Source: Mollicutes bacterium
GTDB taxonomy: Bacteria; Bacillota_I; Bacilli_A; Izemoplasmatales; Izemoplasmataceae
Length of the DNA: 16,101 nt
Assembly: GCA_003552275.1 (NCBI GenBank)
Contig: PUKL01000070.1
Location: 1-16,101 of the forward strand
Reading direction: 5' to 3'
A program made the position numbers and the translations under genes. Shown here piece after piece: positions 6,419 to 13,465 of this stretch. The notes below the pieces were generated by a model. That model had not been told where the DNA came from. It made no database searches and saw nothing but the letters and a program-made list of their open reading frames with translations. Every line of letters starts with the position of its first letter. The stretch's first letter is position 1.

Positions 6419-7912
6419 TCATGGTCGTTGTCGCATGTGGGGGAAGAGGATGACATCGCGGATCGATTTCGACTTCGCCAGCAACATCACCAGCCTGTCG
6501 ATACCGACACCGAGGCCACCCGCGGGGGGCATCCCGTGTTCCAACGCCTCGATATAATCGGTGTCCATCTCGTTGGCTTCCACGTTGCCGAGGTTCCTCT
6601 CTTCGAGTTGGGCCTCGAAACGCTCTTTTTGGTCGATGGGGTTGTTCAATTCGGTGAAGGCGTTTCCGTATTCCCTTCTGTTGATGATGATCTCGAATCT
6701 GTCGGTGAAGCGCGGATCACATTTGCTTTTTCGGGCCAAAGGGCTGATTTCGACGGGATGGCCATAGACGAATGTCGGTTGGACGATTTCGTCTTCGACA
6801 AAATGCTCATAGAGCAGATTCAAGATATGGCCCGTCCCCCGGAAATGGCCGGGGACTTCGAGGTCCTTCTCTTCGGCGAACGTGCGGGCTTCTTCGTATG
6901 TGAGATCTTCGCGGCGGAAATCGATGCCGAGCTTGTCTTTCACCAAATCGGCCATATGAGCGCGCGCGAAACCCTTCGATAGATCGATGACGGTTTCATC
7001 ATCGATTTCGACGGTGGTCTTTCCGAGAACCTTCTTGGCCACCGTGCGGAACATGTCTTCGGTGAGGTCCATCATGGTCTCCATGTCGCCGTAGGCCTCA
7101 TAGAGTTCCATCATCGTGAATTCGGGGTTGTGTTGGGTGCTGATGCCTTCATTGCGGAATGTGCGACCGATTTCATAGACCTTTTCGAATCCGCCGACGA
7201 GCAGCCTTTTCAAGTAGAGTTCCGGAGCGATGCGCAGATAGAAGGGCATCTCCAAGGTGTTGTGATAGGTCTTGAAGGGTCTGGCGGCGGCCCCGCCGAT
7301 GACGGGATGGAGAATCGGTGTCTCGACTTCCATATAGCCTTTGTCCTTCATGAATTCCCGGATGGCCCCGATGGTCTTTGAGCGGACGAGGAAGGTTTCT
7401 CTGGTCTCTTCATTCGTCAAGAGGTCGAGGTAACGGCGGCGGTAGCGTTCTTCGACATCCTTCAAGCCGTGCCATTTCTCGGGAAGGGGTCGCAAGGCTT
7501 TGACGAGGTGGGTATATGCGGAAACACGGAGCGTCAGCTCTCCCATCCGCGTCCGCATGATGTTGCCTTCGACACCGACGATGTCCCCTAGGTCCGCCTG
7601 CAGGAAAAGGGCGAATTCTTCTTCGGAGAGGTCGTCTTTGCGGACATAGATCTGGATTTGTCCGGTCTCGTCCATGATATGGGCGAAACCCGCTTTCCCC
7701 TTGCCGCGTTTGGTCATGATGCGGCCGGCGATCCGGAAAGCGGGGATGTCTTCATCTTCGAGTTCTTCCTTGGTGTGTTCACCATAGGTGTCTCGGAGTT
7801 GTCCGGTGGATGCGTTCCTGTCAAATCTATGGCCGAACGGGTCGATGGAGTCTTTTTCGAGTTCTTCCATTTTTTCTCTACGGACACGTTCTTGTTCGGG
7901 GAGTTCTTCCAT
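6419..7912 (-). CDS. lysS: Lysyl-tRNA synthetase, class II
   Basis: It charges tRNA-Lys with lysine in the cytosol using ATP. The 497-residue product has normal length and order: an N-terminal OB-fold anticodon-binding domain (about 58-140, including RIMTKRGKGKAGFAHI), then the class II catalytic core with motif 1 around METPILHPV (194-203), motif 2 FRNEGIS plus HNPEFTMMELY (252-271) and motif 3 GLGVGIDRLVMLL (466-478). The lysine-specific signature is intact and no residue looks lost. I chose ATG 7912 because TAGGAGGG sits 6 bases upstream; the longer in-frame TTG at 7930 would contain that ribosome binding site. The SD overlaps the TAG stop of the zinc lipoprotein gene, 10 bp upstream, so the two genes are probably translationally linked in one transcript. 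Location downstream of tilS-ftsH agrees with the lysS position in Bacillus. Confidence 0.96.
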   Translation of the reverse strand: MEELPEQERVRREKMEELEKDSIDPFGHRFDRNASTGQLRDTYGEHTKEELEDEDIPAFRIAGRIMTKRGKGKAGFAHIMDETGQIQIYVRKDDLSEEEFALFLQADLGDIVGVEGNIMRTRMGELTLRVSAYTHLVKALRPLPEKWHGLKDVEERYRRRYLDLLTNEETRETFLVRSKTIGAIREFMKDKGYMEVETPILHPVIGGAAARPFKTYHNTLEMPFYLRIAPELYLKRLLVGGFEKVYEIGRTFRNEGISTQHNPEFTMMELYEAYGDMETMMDLTEDMFRTVAKKVLGKTTVEIDDETVIDLSKGFARAHMADLVKDKLGIDFRREDLTYEEARTFAEEKDLEVPGHFRGTGHILNLLYEHFVEDEIVQPTFVYGHPVEISPLARKSKCDPRFTDRFEIIINRREYGNAFTELNNPIDQKERFEAQLEERNLGNVEANEMDTDYIEALEHGMPPAGGLGVGIDRLVMLLAKSKSIRDVILFPHMRQRP

Positions 7913-7922
7913 GCTGTCCCTC

Positions 7923-8918
7923 CTATTCAAGGGCTGTTTTCAACGCTTCTAGATTCTCGTACATGACAGTGATATAGTTCTTGTTCACGCGCAGCTCTTC
8001 GTCGGTGAGGAAACCGACGGGATGGAGATGGAGCTTGGCGGTATCGGGATTGTGGGCTTGGAGTTCACTGAGCAGCGCGTCTCCCGCGGGGGATTTGGCA
8101 TTCTTCTCGAAAAGGATATAGCGGATGTCATAATCGTTGGCAAGGTCGATGAAATGGTCGAAATCGCCCGGTATCGGCTCGTTCTCATGAGCATGGGCGT
8201 GCAGGGTGAAGGGACGGATGTCGATGCCGTAGGCCTTTTCCATGTAGGTGAAGAGTTTCACGTTGGTGATGAGGGGTTTCTCTTCGCCGGCGAGTTCTTC
8301 CTGGTAGGCCTCATGGAGTCCTTCGAGAAGGATTTCTACAGTGAAGTAGTTGTTCAGGATGCGGGCTTCTTCTTCCGGATAGGTTTCGATGAGTTTGTCG
8401 CGGACGATTTCGGCGGCTTCGATCATACGCCCGACGTCGAGCCAGAAATGCGGATCCGGCATGAGGGTGGCATCGTCATCATCATGGTCATGGTTGTTAT
8501 GATTATGATCATTGTGGTCATGATCGTTGTGGTCATGATCGTTATGGTCATGGTCGTGGATGAGTTTGACTTTGATGATATCGATATAGTCTTCGAAACG
8601 GACCAGTTCGACATGCTGGTCTTTGAAGACGGAATCGAGGTTTCTGTCGATATAGGGGTCGAGACCGGCCCCGACATAGAACAAAAGGTCGGCATCCTGC
8701 ATGTCGATGATCTCGTTTGCGCTCCAGTCGTGATGCTCCGCGTGTACTTGGGAGCCGGGCACATACTTCGTGTTCACGATGTCCTTGCCGATTTCCTCGA
8801 CAAGATAGTAAATCGGATAAGCCGTGACATAGACGGTGTTCTCCAAGGGTTCGTCGCGGCAGGCTGAAAGAGTGAGAGCGAGTGTGAAAACGGAGATGAT
8901 GGCAAGAAGTTTTCGCAT
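7923..8918 (-). CDS. adcA: Zinc-binding substrate-binding lipoprotein (AdcA/ZnuA family)
   Basis: A 331-residue surface lipoprotein of the cluster A-I metal-binding family (AdcA/ZnuA/TroA), which capture Zn or Mn for an ABC importer. Residues 1-20 are a lipoprotein signal peptide ending in lipobox LSAC with Cys20 as lipid attachment. Family landmarks are AYPIYYLVEEIG, a first His region (VHAEHHDW, about 59-64), DADLLFYVGAGLDPY, a His/Asp-rich loop at 121-149, DPHFWLD (His157), and a C-terminal YITVMYENLEAL. The His-rich loop favours zinc. Oddity: the segment aligning with the family's H-x-A-F-G-Y block reads ITNVKLFTY, so Val220 replaces the third metal-binding His. A TLHAHAH cluster follows at 238-244. 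No permease or ATPase gene is adjacent. I chose ATG 8918, giving a proper signal peptide and using AAAGGA 9-10 bases upstream; the longer TTG start (8957) adds a basic stretch before it. Confidence 0.88.
   Translation of the reverse strand: MRKLLAIISVFTLALTLSACRDEPLENTVYVTAYPIYYLVEEIGKDIVNTKYVPGSQVHAEHHDWSANEIIDMQDADLLFYVGAGLDPYIDRNLDSVFKDQHVELVRFEDYIDIIKVKLIHDHDHNDHDHNDHDHNDHNHNNHDHDDDDATLMPDPHFWLDVGRMIEAAEIVRDKLIETYPEEEARILNNYFTVEILLEGLHEAYQEELAGEEKPLITNVKLFTYMEKAYGIDIRPFTLHAHAHENEPIPGDFDHFIDLANDYDIRYILFEKNAKSPAGDALLSELQAHNPDTAKLHLHPVGFLTDEELRVNKNYITVMYENLEALKTALE
8475..8558 (-). repeat. 15-bp tandem repeat encoding the His/Asp-rich loop of the zinc lipoprotein
   Basis: Three consecutive near-identical 15-base units occupy plus-strand 8505-8519, 8520-8534 and 8535-8549 (pattern ATGATCRTTRTGGTC), with degenerate copies on both sides. 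Each encodes a five-residue Asp/His/Asn unit. Because the unit is a multiple of three, copy number changes would keep the frame. Confidence 0.85.
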
Positions 8919-8943
8919 GATGAATGATCCTTTCTGTTTTTTT

Positions 8944-8969
8944 AAAAATAACATCAACTTTGGTTGATG
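8944..8969 (-). terminator. Terminator-like hairpin at the 3' end of rqcP
   Basis: On the minus strand, CATCAAC, loop CAAA, GTTGATG (8969-8952) forms a perfect 7-bp stem. It is followed by TTATTTTT (8951-8944). The hairpin overlaps the last codons and the stop of rqcP. The stem is only moderately GC-rich, so it may be a partial terminator or attenuator rather than a full stop. Confidence 0.55.
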
Positions 8970-9202
8970 ATTTCATACATGTTCGGAGCGTCGTTCTTTT
9001 TCACGGACGTTTCCAAAGAGAGGACCTTGACACGCAAGGTCTTCTCGCCGTGACGGATGTCCAAGATGTCGCCGACAGCGAGTTTGGTGCTCGATTTCGC
9101 TTTGCGGCCGTTCACATCGATGTTGCCGGCGTCGCTGACTTCCTTAGCGACGGAACGTCTTTTGATGAGGCGGGAGACTTTGAGATACTTGTCAAGTCGC
9201 AT
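8954..9202 (-). CDS. rqcP: RqcP, S4-domain ribosome quality-control factor (YabO/Hsp15-like)
   Basis: An 82-residue S4 RNA-binding protein. In Bacillus, RqcP binds stalled 50S subunits with RqcH and the P-site tRNA and supports addition of C-terminal alanine tails to incomplete chains. The S4 fold is clear: MRLDKYLKVSRLIKRR at the start, VSDAGNIDVNGRKAK in the middle (the turn that contacts RNA), then the strand LAVGDILDIRHGEKTLRVKV. Length fits the family (about 80-90). AGGAGG is placed 6 bases before the ATG (plus-strand 9200-9202). It lies 18 bp downstream of ftsH and 35 bp upstream of the zinc lipoprotein gene. In Bacillus, yabO lies upstream of the divIC-tilS-ftsH region, so here it has moved to the other side. 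Other S4 proteins such as Hsp15 are a possible label, but the size and lineage favour RqcP. Confidence 0.9.
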   Translation of the reverse strand: MRLDKYLKVSRLIKRRSVAKEVSDAGNIDVNGRKAKSSTKLAVGDILDIRHGEKTLRVKVLSLETSVKKNDAPNMYEIINQS

Positions 9203-9220
9203 GGTTTACCTCCTGAAGCA

Positions 9221-11227
9221 TCAGGAATCGCTCTGGGTGCGTTTGGTGTCCGTACGTGAGGACTTGTCCTTGTCTTTTGCGGTTTGCGATTCTTCATCAG
9301 CGGCTTCTTCTTCGCCGGCCTTTTTGGCCTCGGCCTCACGTTCGGCGTCTTTTTGCTTTTTACGTTCCCACCAAGCGAGGGTGTTGGTCTCTTGAATCTC
9401 CAAGATGTCTTCACGGGTCAAAGTTTCGACTTCGAGGAGAAACTCCGCGATACGCTTCAAGAGATCGATATTCTCTTGCAGGGTTTTCTTGGCCTTCTCA
9501 TAACATTCATTGATGATCTTGCGGACCTCGTTGTCAATCTCCAATGCCACAGTGTCCGAGAACGACTTGTCGGCGACATAATCGCGTCCCAGGAAGACGT
9601 TCCCTCCCCGTTTTTCATATTGGATCGGTCCGAGTGAGCTCATACCGTATTCGGTGACCATCGCCCGGGCGATCTCTGTCGCCCGTTGGAAATCGTTGTG
9701 AGCCCCTGTCGACACTTCGTCGAATATGAGTTCTTCAGCGACCCGCCCGCCCAGGAGTCCCGTGACTTGGTCGATGAGACTCTTTCTTGTCATGAGGTAG
9801 GATTCCTCTTCTTCCGGAAGCATGAGATTGTAGCCGCCGGATTGACCACGAGGGATGATGGTGACCTTGTGGACGATGTTCGCATTATCCAGTTTCAATC
9901 CCAGCACGGCATGTCCGGCTTCATGATGCGCGATGAAGAGTCTTTCCCGTTTGGTGACGACCCGGGACTTCTTCGCCGGCCCCATCATGACCCTGTCGAC
10001 CGCTTCGTCGATGTGGTAGATGCGGATGGTGGGCTTGTTCTCCCTTGCGGCCAGAAGGGCCGCTTCGTTGAGGAGGTTCTCCAGGTCCGCACCGGTGAAG
10101 CCCGGTGTCCTCCGGGCGATCTCTTCGAAAGTGACTTTCGGGTCTATCCGCTTATTGCGGGCATGGACGCGGAGAATTTCCTGACGTCCTTTCACATCGG
10201 GGCGGTTGATGGTGATCTGTCGGTCGAAACGACCGGGGCGAAGGAGAGCCTGGTCGAGGATGTCGGGGCGGTTGGTCGCCGCCATGACGATGATGCCGGA
10301 GTTGATGCCGAAACCGTCCATTTCGACGAGTAGTTGGTTCAGGGTTTGTTCCCGTTCATCATGGCCGCCGCCGAGGCCGGCACCTCGTTGTCTGCCGACG
10401 GCGTCCAACTCATCGATGAACACGATGCAGGGTGAGTTCTGTTTGGCCGCTTTGAACATGTCACGGACCCGGCTCGCACCGACACCGACGAACATCTCGA
10501 CGAAATCGGAACCGCTGATGGAGAAGAACGGGACATCGGCCTCACCGGCCACGGCACGGGCCAGCAGGGTCTTGCCCGTACCCGGGGGGCCGACAAGCAG
10601 GATGCCCTTGGGAATTCTGGCTCCGAGGCGCATGTATTTTTTGGGGTCTTTCAAGAAGTCGATGATTTCTTCGAGTTCCTGTTTTTCTTCATCGACGCCC
10701 GCGACCTGGTTGAACGTCGTCGTCTTGCCCCGATGAAGTTTGGCTTTGCTCTTGCCGAAATCGAAGGCGCGGTTTTGACCACCGCTACTGCGCATGAAGA
10801 AACCGATGAAGAGAATGATCAGTGCAATCGGCAACAGGATGAAGAGGATGTTCCAGAAGTTGTAGGTGGCCCCTCTTTCATGGGCGTAGGTGATGTTTTG
10901 CGCCTCGGCGTGTTCGATGATCTTCTGCAGGGCGTTTTGCGTAGGCACTTCGAGTTCGTAGCGTTCACCGGTCTTCAATTCTCCCCGTACTTCATAAGAC
11001 CCCACATTGATATCGCCGGATATCGGTGTGGAGTATATGGTCTCGACATTTTCATGGTCAATGAGTTCGCTCAGGAACTCGGTGTAGGTGAAGGTTTTCA
11101 CTTCATCGTCATCAGAGGTGAAAAGCCAGATCGCCGAAAAAACGAAAAGCAGTATCAGCATCATGACGACGAGATTGCCGATTCTGTTTGTCCGTCTGTC
11201 GGGAGGTGTCGGTTTTTTTTGGGCCAT
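9221..11227 (-). CDS. ftsH: ATP-dependent zinc metalloprotease FtsH
   Basis: FtsH is a hexameric membrane AAA+ protease that degrades misassembled membrane proteins and short-lived regulators. The 668-residue product has, in order: a membrane segment (about 17-37), an extracytoplasmic domain (38-123), a second membrane segment (124-145), an AAA module with Walker A GPPGTGKT at 213-220, pore loop FVGVGA (246-251), Walker B IVFIDELD (268-275) and the arginine-finger region ALLRPGRFDR (327-336), and a peptidase domain with zinc motif HEAGH at 435-439. All catalytic residues are present. The last 50 or so residues are a low-complexity charged tail, variable in the family. AAGGAGG lies just upstream of the ATG. 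It follows tilS after a 117-bp spacer and precedes rqcP by 18 bp. The hprT gene, usually between tilS and ftsH in Bacillota, is absent. Confidence 0.97.
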   Translation of the reverse strand: MAQKKPTPPDRRTNRIGNLVVMMLILLFVFSAIWLFTSDDDEVKTFTYTEFLSELIDHENVETIYSTPISGDINVGSYEVRGELKTGERYELEVPTQNALQKIIEHAEAQNITYAHERGATYNFWNILFILLPIALIILFIGFFMRSSGGQNRAFDFGKSKAKLHRGKTTTFNQVAGVDEEKQELEEIIDFLKDPKKYMRLGARIPKGILLVGPPGTGKTLLARAVAGEADVPFFSISGSDFVEMFVGVGASRVRDMFKAAKQNSPCIVFIDELDAVGRQRGAGLGGGHDEREQTLNQLLVEMDGFGINSGIIVMAATNRPDILDQALLRPGRFDRQITINRPDVKGRQEILRVHARNKRIDPKVTFEEIARRTPGFTGADLENLLNEAALLAARENKPTIRIYHIDEAVDRVMMGPAKKSRVVTKRERLFIAHHEAGHAVLGLKLDNANIVHKVTIIPRGQSGGYNLMLPEEEESYLMTRKSLIDQVTGLLGGRVAEELIFDEVSTGAHNDFQRATEIARAMVTEYGMSSLGPIQYEKRGGNVFLGRDYVADKSFSDTVALEIDNEVRKIINECYEKAKKTLQENIDLLKRIAEFLLEVETLTREDILEIQETNTLAWWERKKQKDAEREAEAKKAGEEEAADEESQTAKDKDKSSRTDTKRTQSDS

Positions 11228-11298
11228 GTTCGTTCCTCCTTGTTAGTGATGTGCTGCTGTCCAGAGTGGGGATGTGTTGTCCGTCCTGTTCAAGAAAC

Positions 11299-11330
11299 GG
11301 CCTCACAAGGTGCTTCACCTTTGAAAGGCC
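11299..11330 (-). terminator. Imperfect hairpin in the tilS-ftsH spacer, possible attenuator or weak terminator
   Basis: Read on the minus strand, GGCCT ... AGGCC outer arms enclose an inner 6-bp stem AAGGTG / CACCTT with a 3-base loop and a small internal loop between. The sequence after it (GTTTCTTG) is only a weak T-tract. The rest of the 117-bp spacer (11228-11344) contains the ftsH ribosome binding site; I see no clear promoter or gene in it. Confidence 0.4.
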
Positions 11331-11344
11331 GAAGACAAGCGGAT

Positions 11345-12670
11345 TTAAGGTTTGTCGGAGTCACTTGGATTCGCTGTGGGGACATCCTCGATGTAGAGTA
11401 GGTTCCCGGTCTTCTCTTGATGACATTCGATATCCAGATCGGGAATCCAGAGGACCTTCTCGTCATCGGTCAATAGAAGGATGTCGTCACGTTTGTGCGG
11501 GGGGATCTTGAGATCGATGAAGAGATCCTTGATTTTCTTCCGGCCATAGGGCAACTCGATTCTGTCGCCTTCTCGGCGGGTTCGCACATACAGCGGAAAT
11601 ACGCCACCATTATACCATAACTCAAAGCATTTTGAAGGGATATGGGCATTTTTTCGGCCTGTTACCCGGAAATGGCGGTGACCATCGACAGGATAGGTTC
11701 CCTCTCCCGTTATCGTGATGATGAACGGGGGCTTATCTTGGGATTCCGCGATGAAAAAACCGTCGTACTCCCTGTGGAGGAACACATCTTCACGCAACGG
11801 GAGGCGGAAATTTTTGCCGCTTCTCAGTTGGTGCACGATTTCCTCGTGCATCCCTTGTGTCAGATGCAAGTCCTTGGAGATGTTCGCAAGGAGTTTTTTC
11901 AAAGCGGTTCTTTGATATAGGGGCGGCCAGGAGAGAAAGGCTTCAACGGGGAGCGGGCCTTTGTGTTCTGCGAGTAGCCTCTCCACATGCTCCTCGAGCA
12001 GGTCGCTTACCGACTGCAGATCCCCAAACAGGCGTTGCATGGCTGCGTTGAAATTGGGATTCTCTTTTTCGAACATGGGGATGATCCGGTTTCGGAAGCG
12101 ATTGCGCGTGTAGGAGGACTCATCGTTCGAGACATCATGGAAATGGGGAATGTCGTTCTCGCGGGCATAGTTTTCGATTGTCTCTTTCTCGACATCGAGA
12201 AAAGGACGCACCAACATGATGTCGTTGAAAGACTCGACAGGGGCCATGCCTTTCAATGTGTCGAAAGAGGCACCTTTGACCAGACGCATGAGAAAGGTCT
12301 CGATCTGGTCGTTCAGATGGTGTCCGAGCACGACCTTGTTCGCTCCGTGTCTCTTTGCGACCTCCGCGAAGAAGGAAAAACGGATTTTGCGGGCCTCTTC
12401 CTGGAAATTGCCCTCGATGGTTTCTCTGACATCGAGGCATTCGAAAGGCACATCGAATTGCGATGCGATATTCTTCAGTTCTTGCGCTTCCCGCTTTGCG
12501 GTCGCACGGCGGTTGTAGTTGACATGGGCGGCGACGATCTCCAAGTCGAGTTCACACAGGAGATGGAAGAGGACCATGGAATCCACCCCACCACTCAAAC
12601 CGACCACGATGCGCTCTTTTGTATCGAAAAGGTCGGATTGTCGCAATAGCGACGAAAGGTTGCTATCCAT
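11345..12670 (-). CDS. tilS: tRNA(Ile)-lysidine synthetase
   Basis: TilS uses ATP to attach lysine to C34 of the CAU-anticodon tRNA-Ile, switching it from Met to Ile identity and AUA decoding; it is essential in most bacteria. The 441-residue product has the N-terminal PP-loop SGGVDS at residues 26-31, AAHVNYNRR (substrate loop), LGHHLNDQIETFLMRLVKG (the conserved HHxxDQxET region), RNRFRNRIIPMFEKENPNF and a full C-terminal substrate domain including YVRTRREGDRI and GRKKIKDLFIDLKIPPHKRD. Nothing key is missing. Start is ATG (12668-12670); the ribosome binding site is weak (GGGTGAT), contrasting with most genes here. It is the first gene of the minus-strand block, divergent from maf, with a promoter about 23-28 bases upstream. 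Confidence 0.95.
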   Translation of the reverse strand: MDSNLSSLLRQSDLFDTKERIVVGLSGGVDSMVLFHLLCELDLEIVAAHVNYNRRATAKREAQELKNIASQFDVPFECLDVRETIEGNFQEEARKIRFSFFAEVAKRHGANKVVLGHHLNDQIETFLMRLVKGASFDTLKGMAPVESFNDIMLVRPFLDVEKETIENYARENDIPHFHDVSNDESSYTRNRFRNRIIPMFEKENPNFNAAMQRLFGDLQSVSDLLEEHVERLLAEHKGPLPVEAFLSWPPLYQRTALKKLLANISKDLHLTQGMHEEIVHQLRSGKNFRLPLREDVFLHREYDGFFIAESQDKPPFIITITGEGTYPVDGHRHFRVTGRKNAHIPSKCFELWYNGGVFPLYVRTRREGDRIELPYGRKKIKDLFIDLKIPPHKRDDILLLTDDEKVLWIPDLDIECHQEKTGNLLYIEDVPTANPSDSDKP

Positions 12671-12692
12671 AGAGCATCACCCGTCGGCTCAC

Positions 12693-12701
12693 ATTATAGC
12701 A
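12693..12701 (-). promoter_or_regulatory. Extended -10 promoter of tilS
   Basis: On the minus strand TATAAT (complement of 12693-12698) is directly preceded by TGC, an extended -10 motif. The -35 region (GGATAA at 17 bp) is weak. The start site would lie near 12686, giving a short leader of about 15 bases. Confidence 0.65.
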
Positions 12702-12753
12702 TATGGTAAATGTAATTATCCATCATATGTCACTGATGCCGGACGGTATATCA

Positions 12754-12762
12754 TGGTATAAT
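12754..12762 (+). promoter_or_regulatory. Extended -10 promoter of maf
   Basis: TATAAT (12757-12762) is preceded by TGG (12754-12756), giving an extended -10. The -35 position (TGATGC, 12734-12739) is poor. It faces away from the tilS promoter, about 60 bp apart. The shared spacer also holds two CATATG sites (12700-12705 and 12724-12729), probably fortuitous. Confidence 0.65.
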
Positions 12763-12794
12763 GATAGACGACTTTCTCATGGAGGAGTGCAGAC

Positions 12795-13385
12795 ATGAAG
12801 TCCTACATACTCGCCAGCCGGTCACCGAGAAGAAAAGCCCTGTTGCCTTTGGTCGGACGTGAATTCGAAGTCGTAGCTCCCGGAGTCCAAGAGAGAATCG
12901 ATAATCAAAAGACTCCCGAGGAGGCCGCGATCGCTCTCGCTCGCATGAAAGCGAAAGACGTCGGGCAGCGTCATCCGGATCGACTCGTGCTCGCCTGTGA
13001 CACCGTCGTATCTGTGGACGGAGAACATCTCGGCAAGCCGGAGAACGCTGCCGACGCAAGAAGAATGCTCAATCTTCTGAGTGGAAAAGAACACCGGGTC
13101 GTGACCGGGTGTGTATTGACCAAGCAGGGAGAAGAGGTGTCTTTCCATGGAGACGCCCGGGTCTTCTTCCACGAACTCGCCCAAGAAGAGATTGAGGCTT
13201 ATATCACTACGGGAGAGCCGTTCGGCAAAGCCGGAGCTTACGCCGTACAAGGACAAGCATCGCGACACATCGAACGTATCGAAGGCGATTACTACGCCAT
13301 CATGGGGTTACCTGTCGCCAAGGTTTATCATCACTTGAAGGCATATGAAAGCGGCAGCCTTTTTACCGGATGCAATTTGCGATAG
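12795..13385 (+). CDS. maf: Maf-family nucleoside triphosphate pyrophosphatase (YhdE type)
   Basis: Maf proteins hydrolyse non-canonical or excess NTPs (dTTP, UTP and modified pyrimidine nucleotides) to NMP plus pyrophosphate, and overexpression affects cell division in Bacillus. The 196-residue product is full length and has the nucleotide-binding signature LASRSPRR at residues 6-13, the catalytic CDTVV with Asp69, GKP at 80-82 and GKAGAYAVQG at 144-153 near the C-terminus. The dTTP/UTP-type (YhdE) residues such as the paired Arg in SPRR fit that subgroup better than the m7GTP-type YceF. GGAGGAG (12781-12787) is placed 7 bases before the ATG. The gene is divergent from tilS. No terminator is visible after it, so part of its transcript may continue into the LytTR gene 80 bp downstream. 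Confidence 0.94.
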   Translation: MKSYILASRSPRRKALLPLVGREFEVVAPGVQERIDNQKTPEEAAIALARMKAKDVGQRHPDRLVLACDTVVSVDGEHLGKPENAADARRMLNLLSGKEHRVVTGCVLTKQGEEVSFHGDARVFFHELAQEEIEAYITTGEPFGKAGAYAVQGQASRHIERIEGDYYAIMGLPVAKVYHHLKAYESGSLFTGCNLR

Positions 13386-13405
13386 AATAGATGTAGATTG
13401 TCCTC

Positions 13406-13434
13406 TTCAATGTGCTGAGCAGGTTCAATGTGCT
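13406..13434 (+). repeat. Exact 11-bp direct repeat upstream of the LytTR gene (candidate autoregulatory site)
   Basis: TTCAATGTGCT occurs at 13406-13416 and again at 13424-13434, 18 bp apart start to start. It ends 31 bases before the LytTR start codon. The second copy runs into TGC-TATCCT (13431-13439), the best available -10 element here. LytTR proteins bind tandem imperfect repeats about two helical turns apart, so this is the expected kind of site, though the spacing is slightly short. Confidence 0.6.
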
Positions 13435-13465
13435 ATCCTGAATATGACGTCCATGGAGGTTTATC

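Noticed and set aside
8022..8867. 281-residue plus-strand frame opposite the zinc lipoprotein, with an apparent Ile/Val/Met-rich membrane segment
   Set aside because: The apparent membrane segment is only the complement of the His/Asp repeat (CAT/GAT codons read as ATG/ATC). No start signal or family resemblance supports it.
12700..12729. Two CATATG sites 24 bp apart between the tilS and maf promoters
   Set aside because: Six-base palindromes in an AT-rich spacer are expected by chance, and the pair matches no operator I know.
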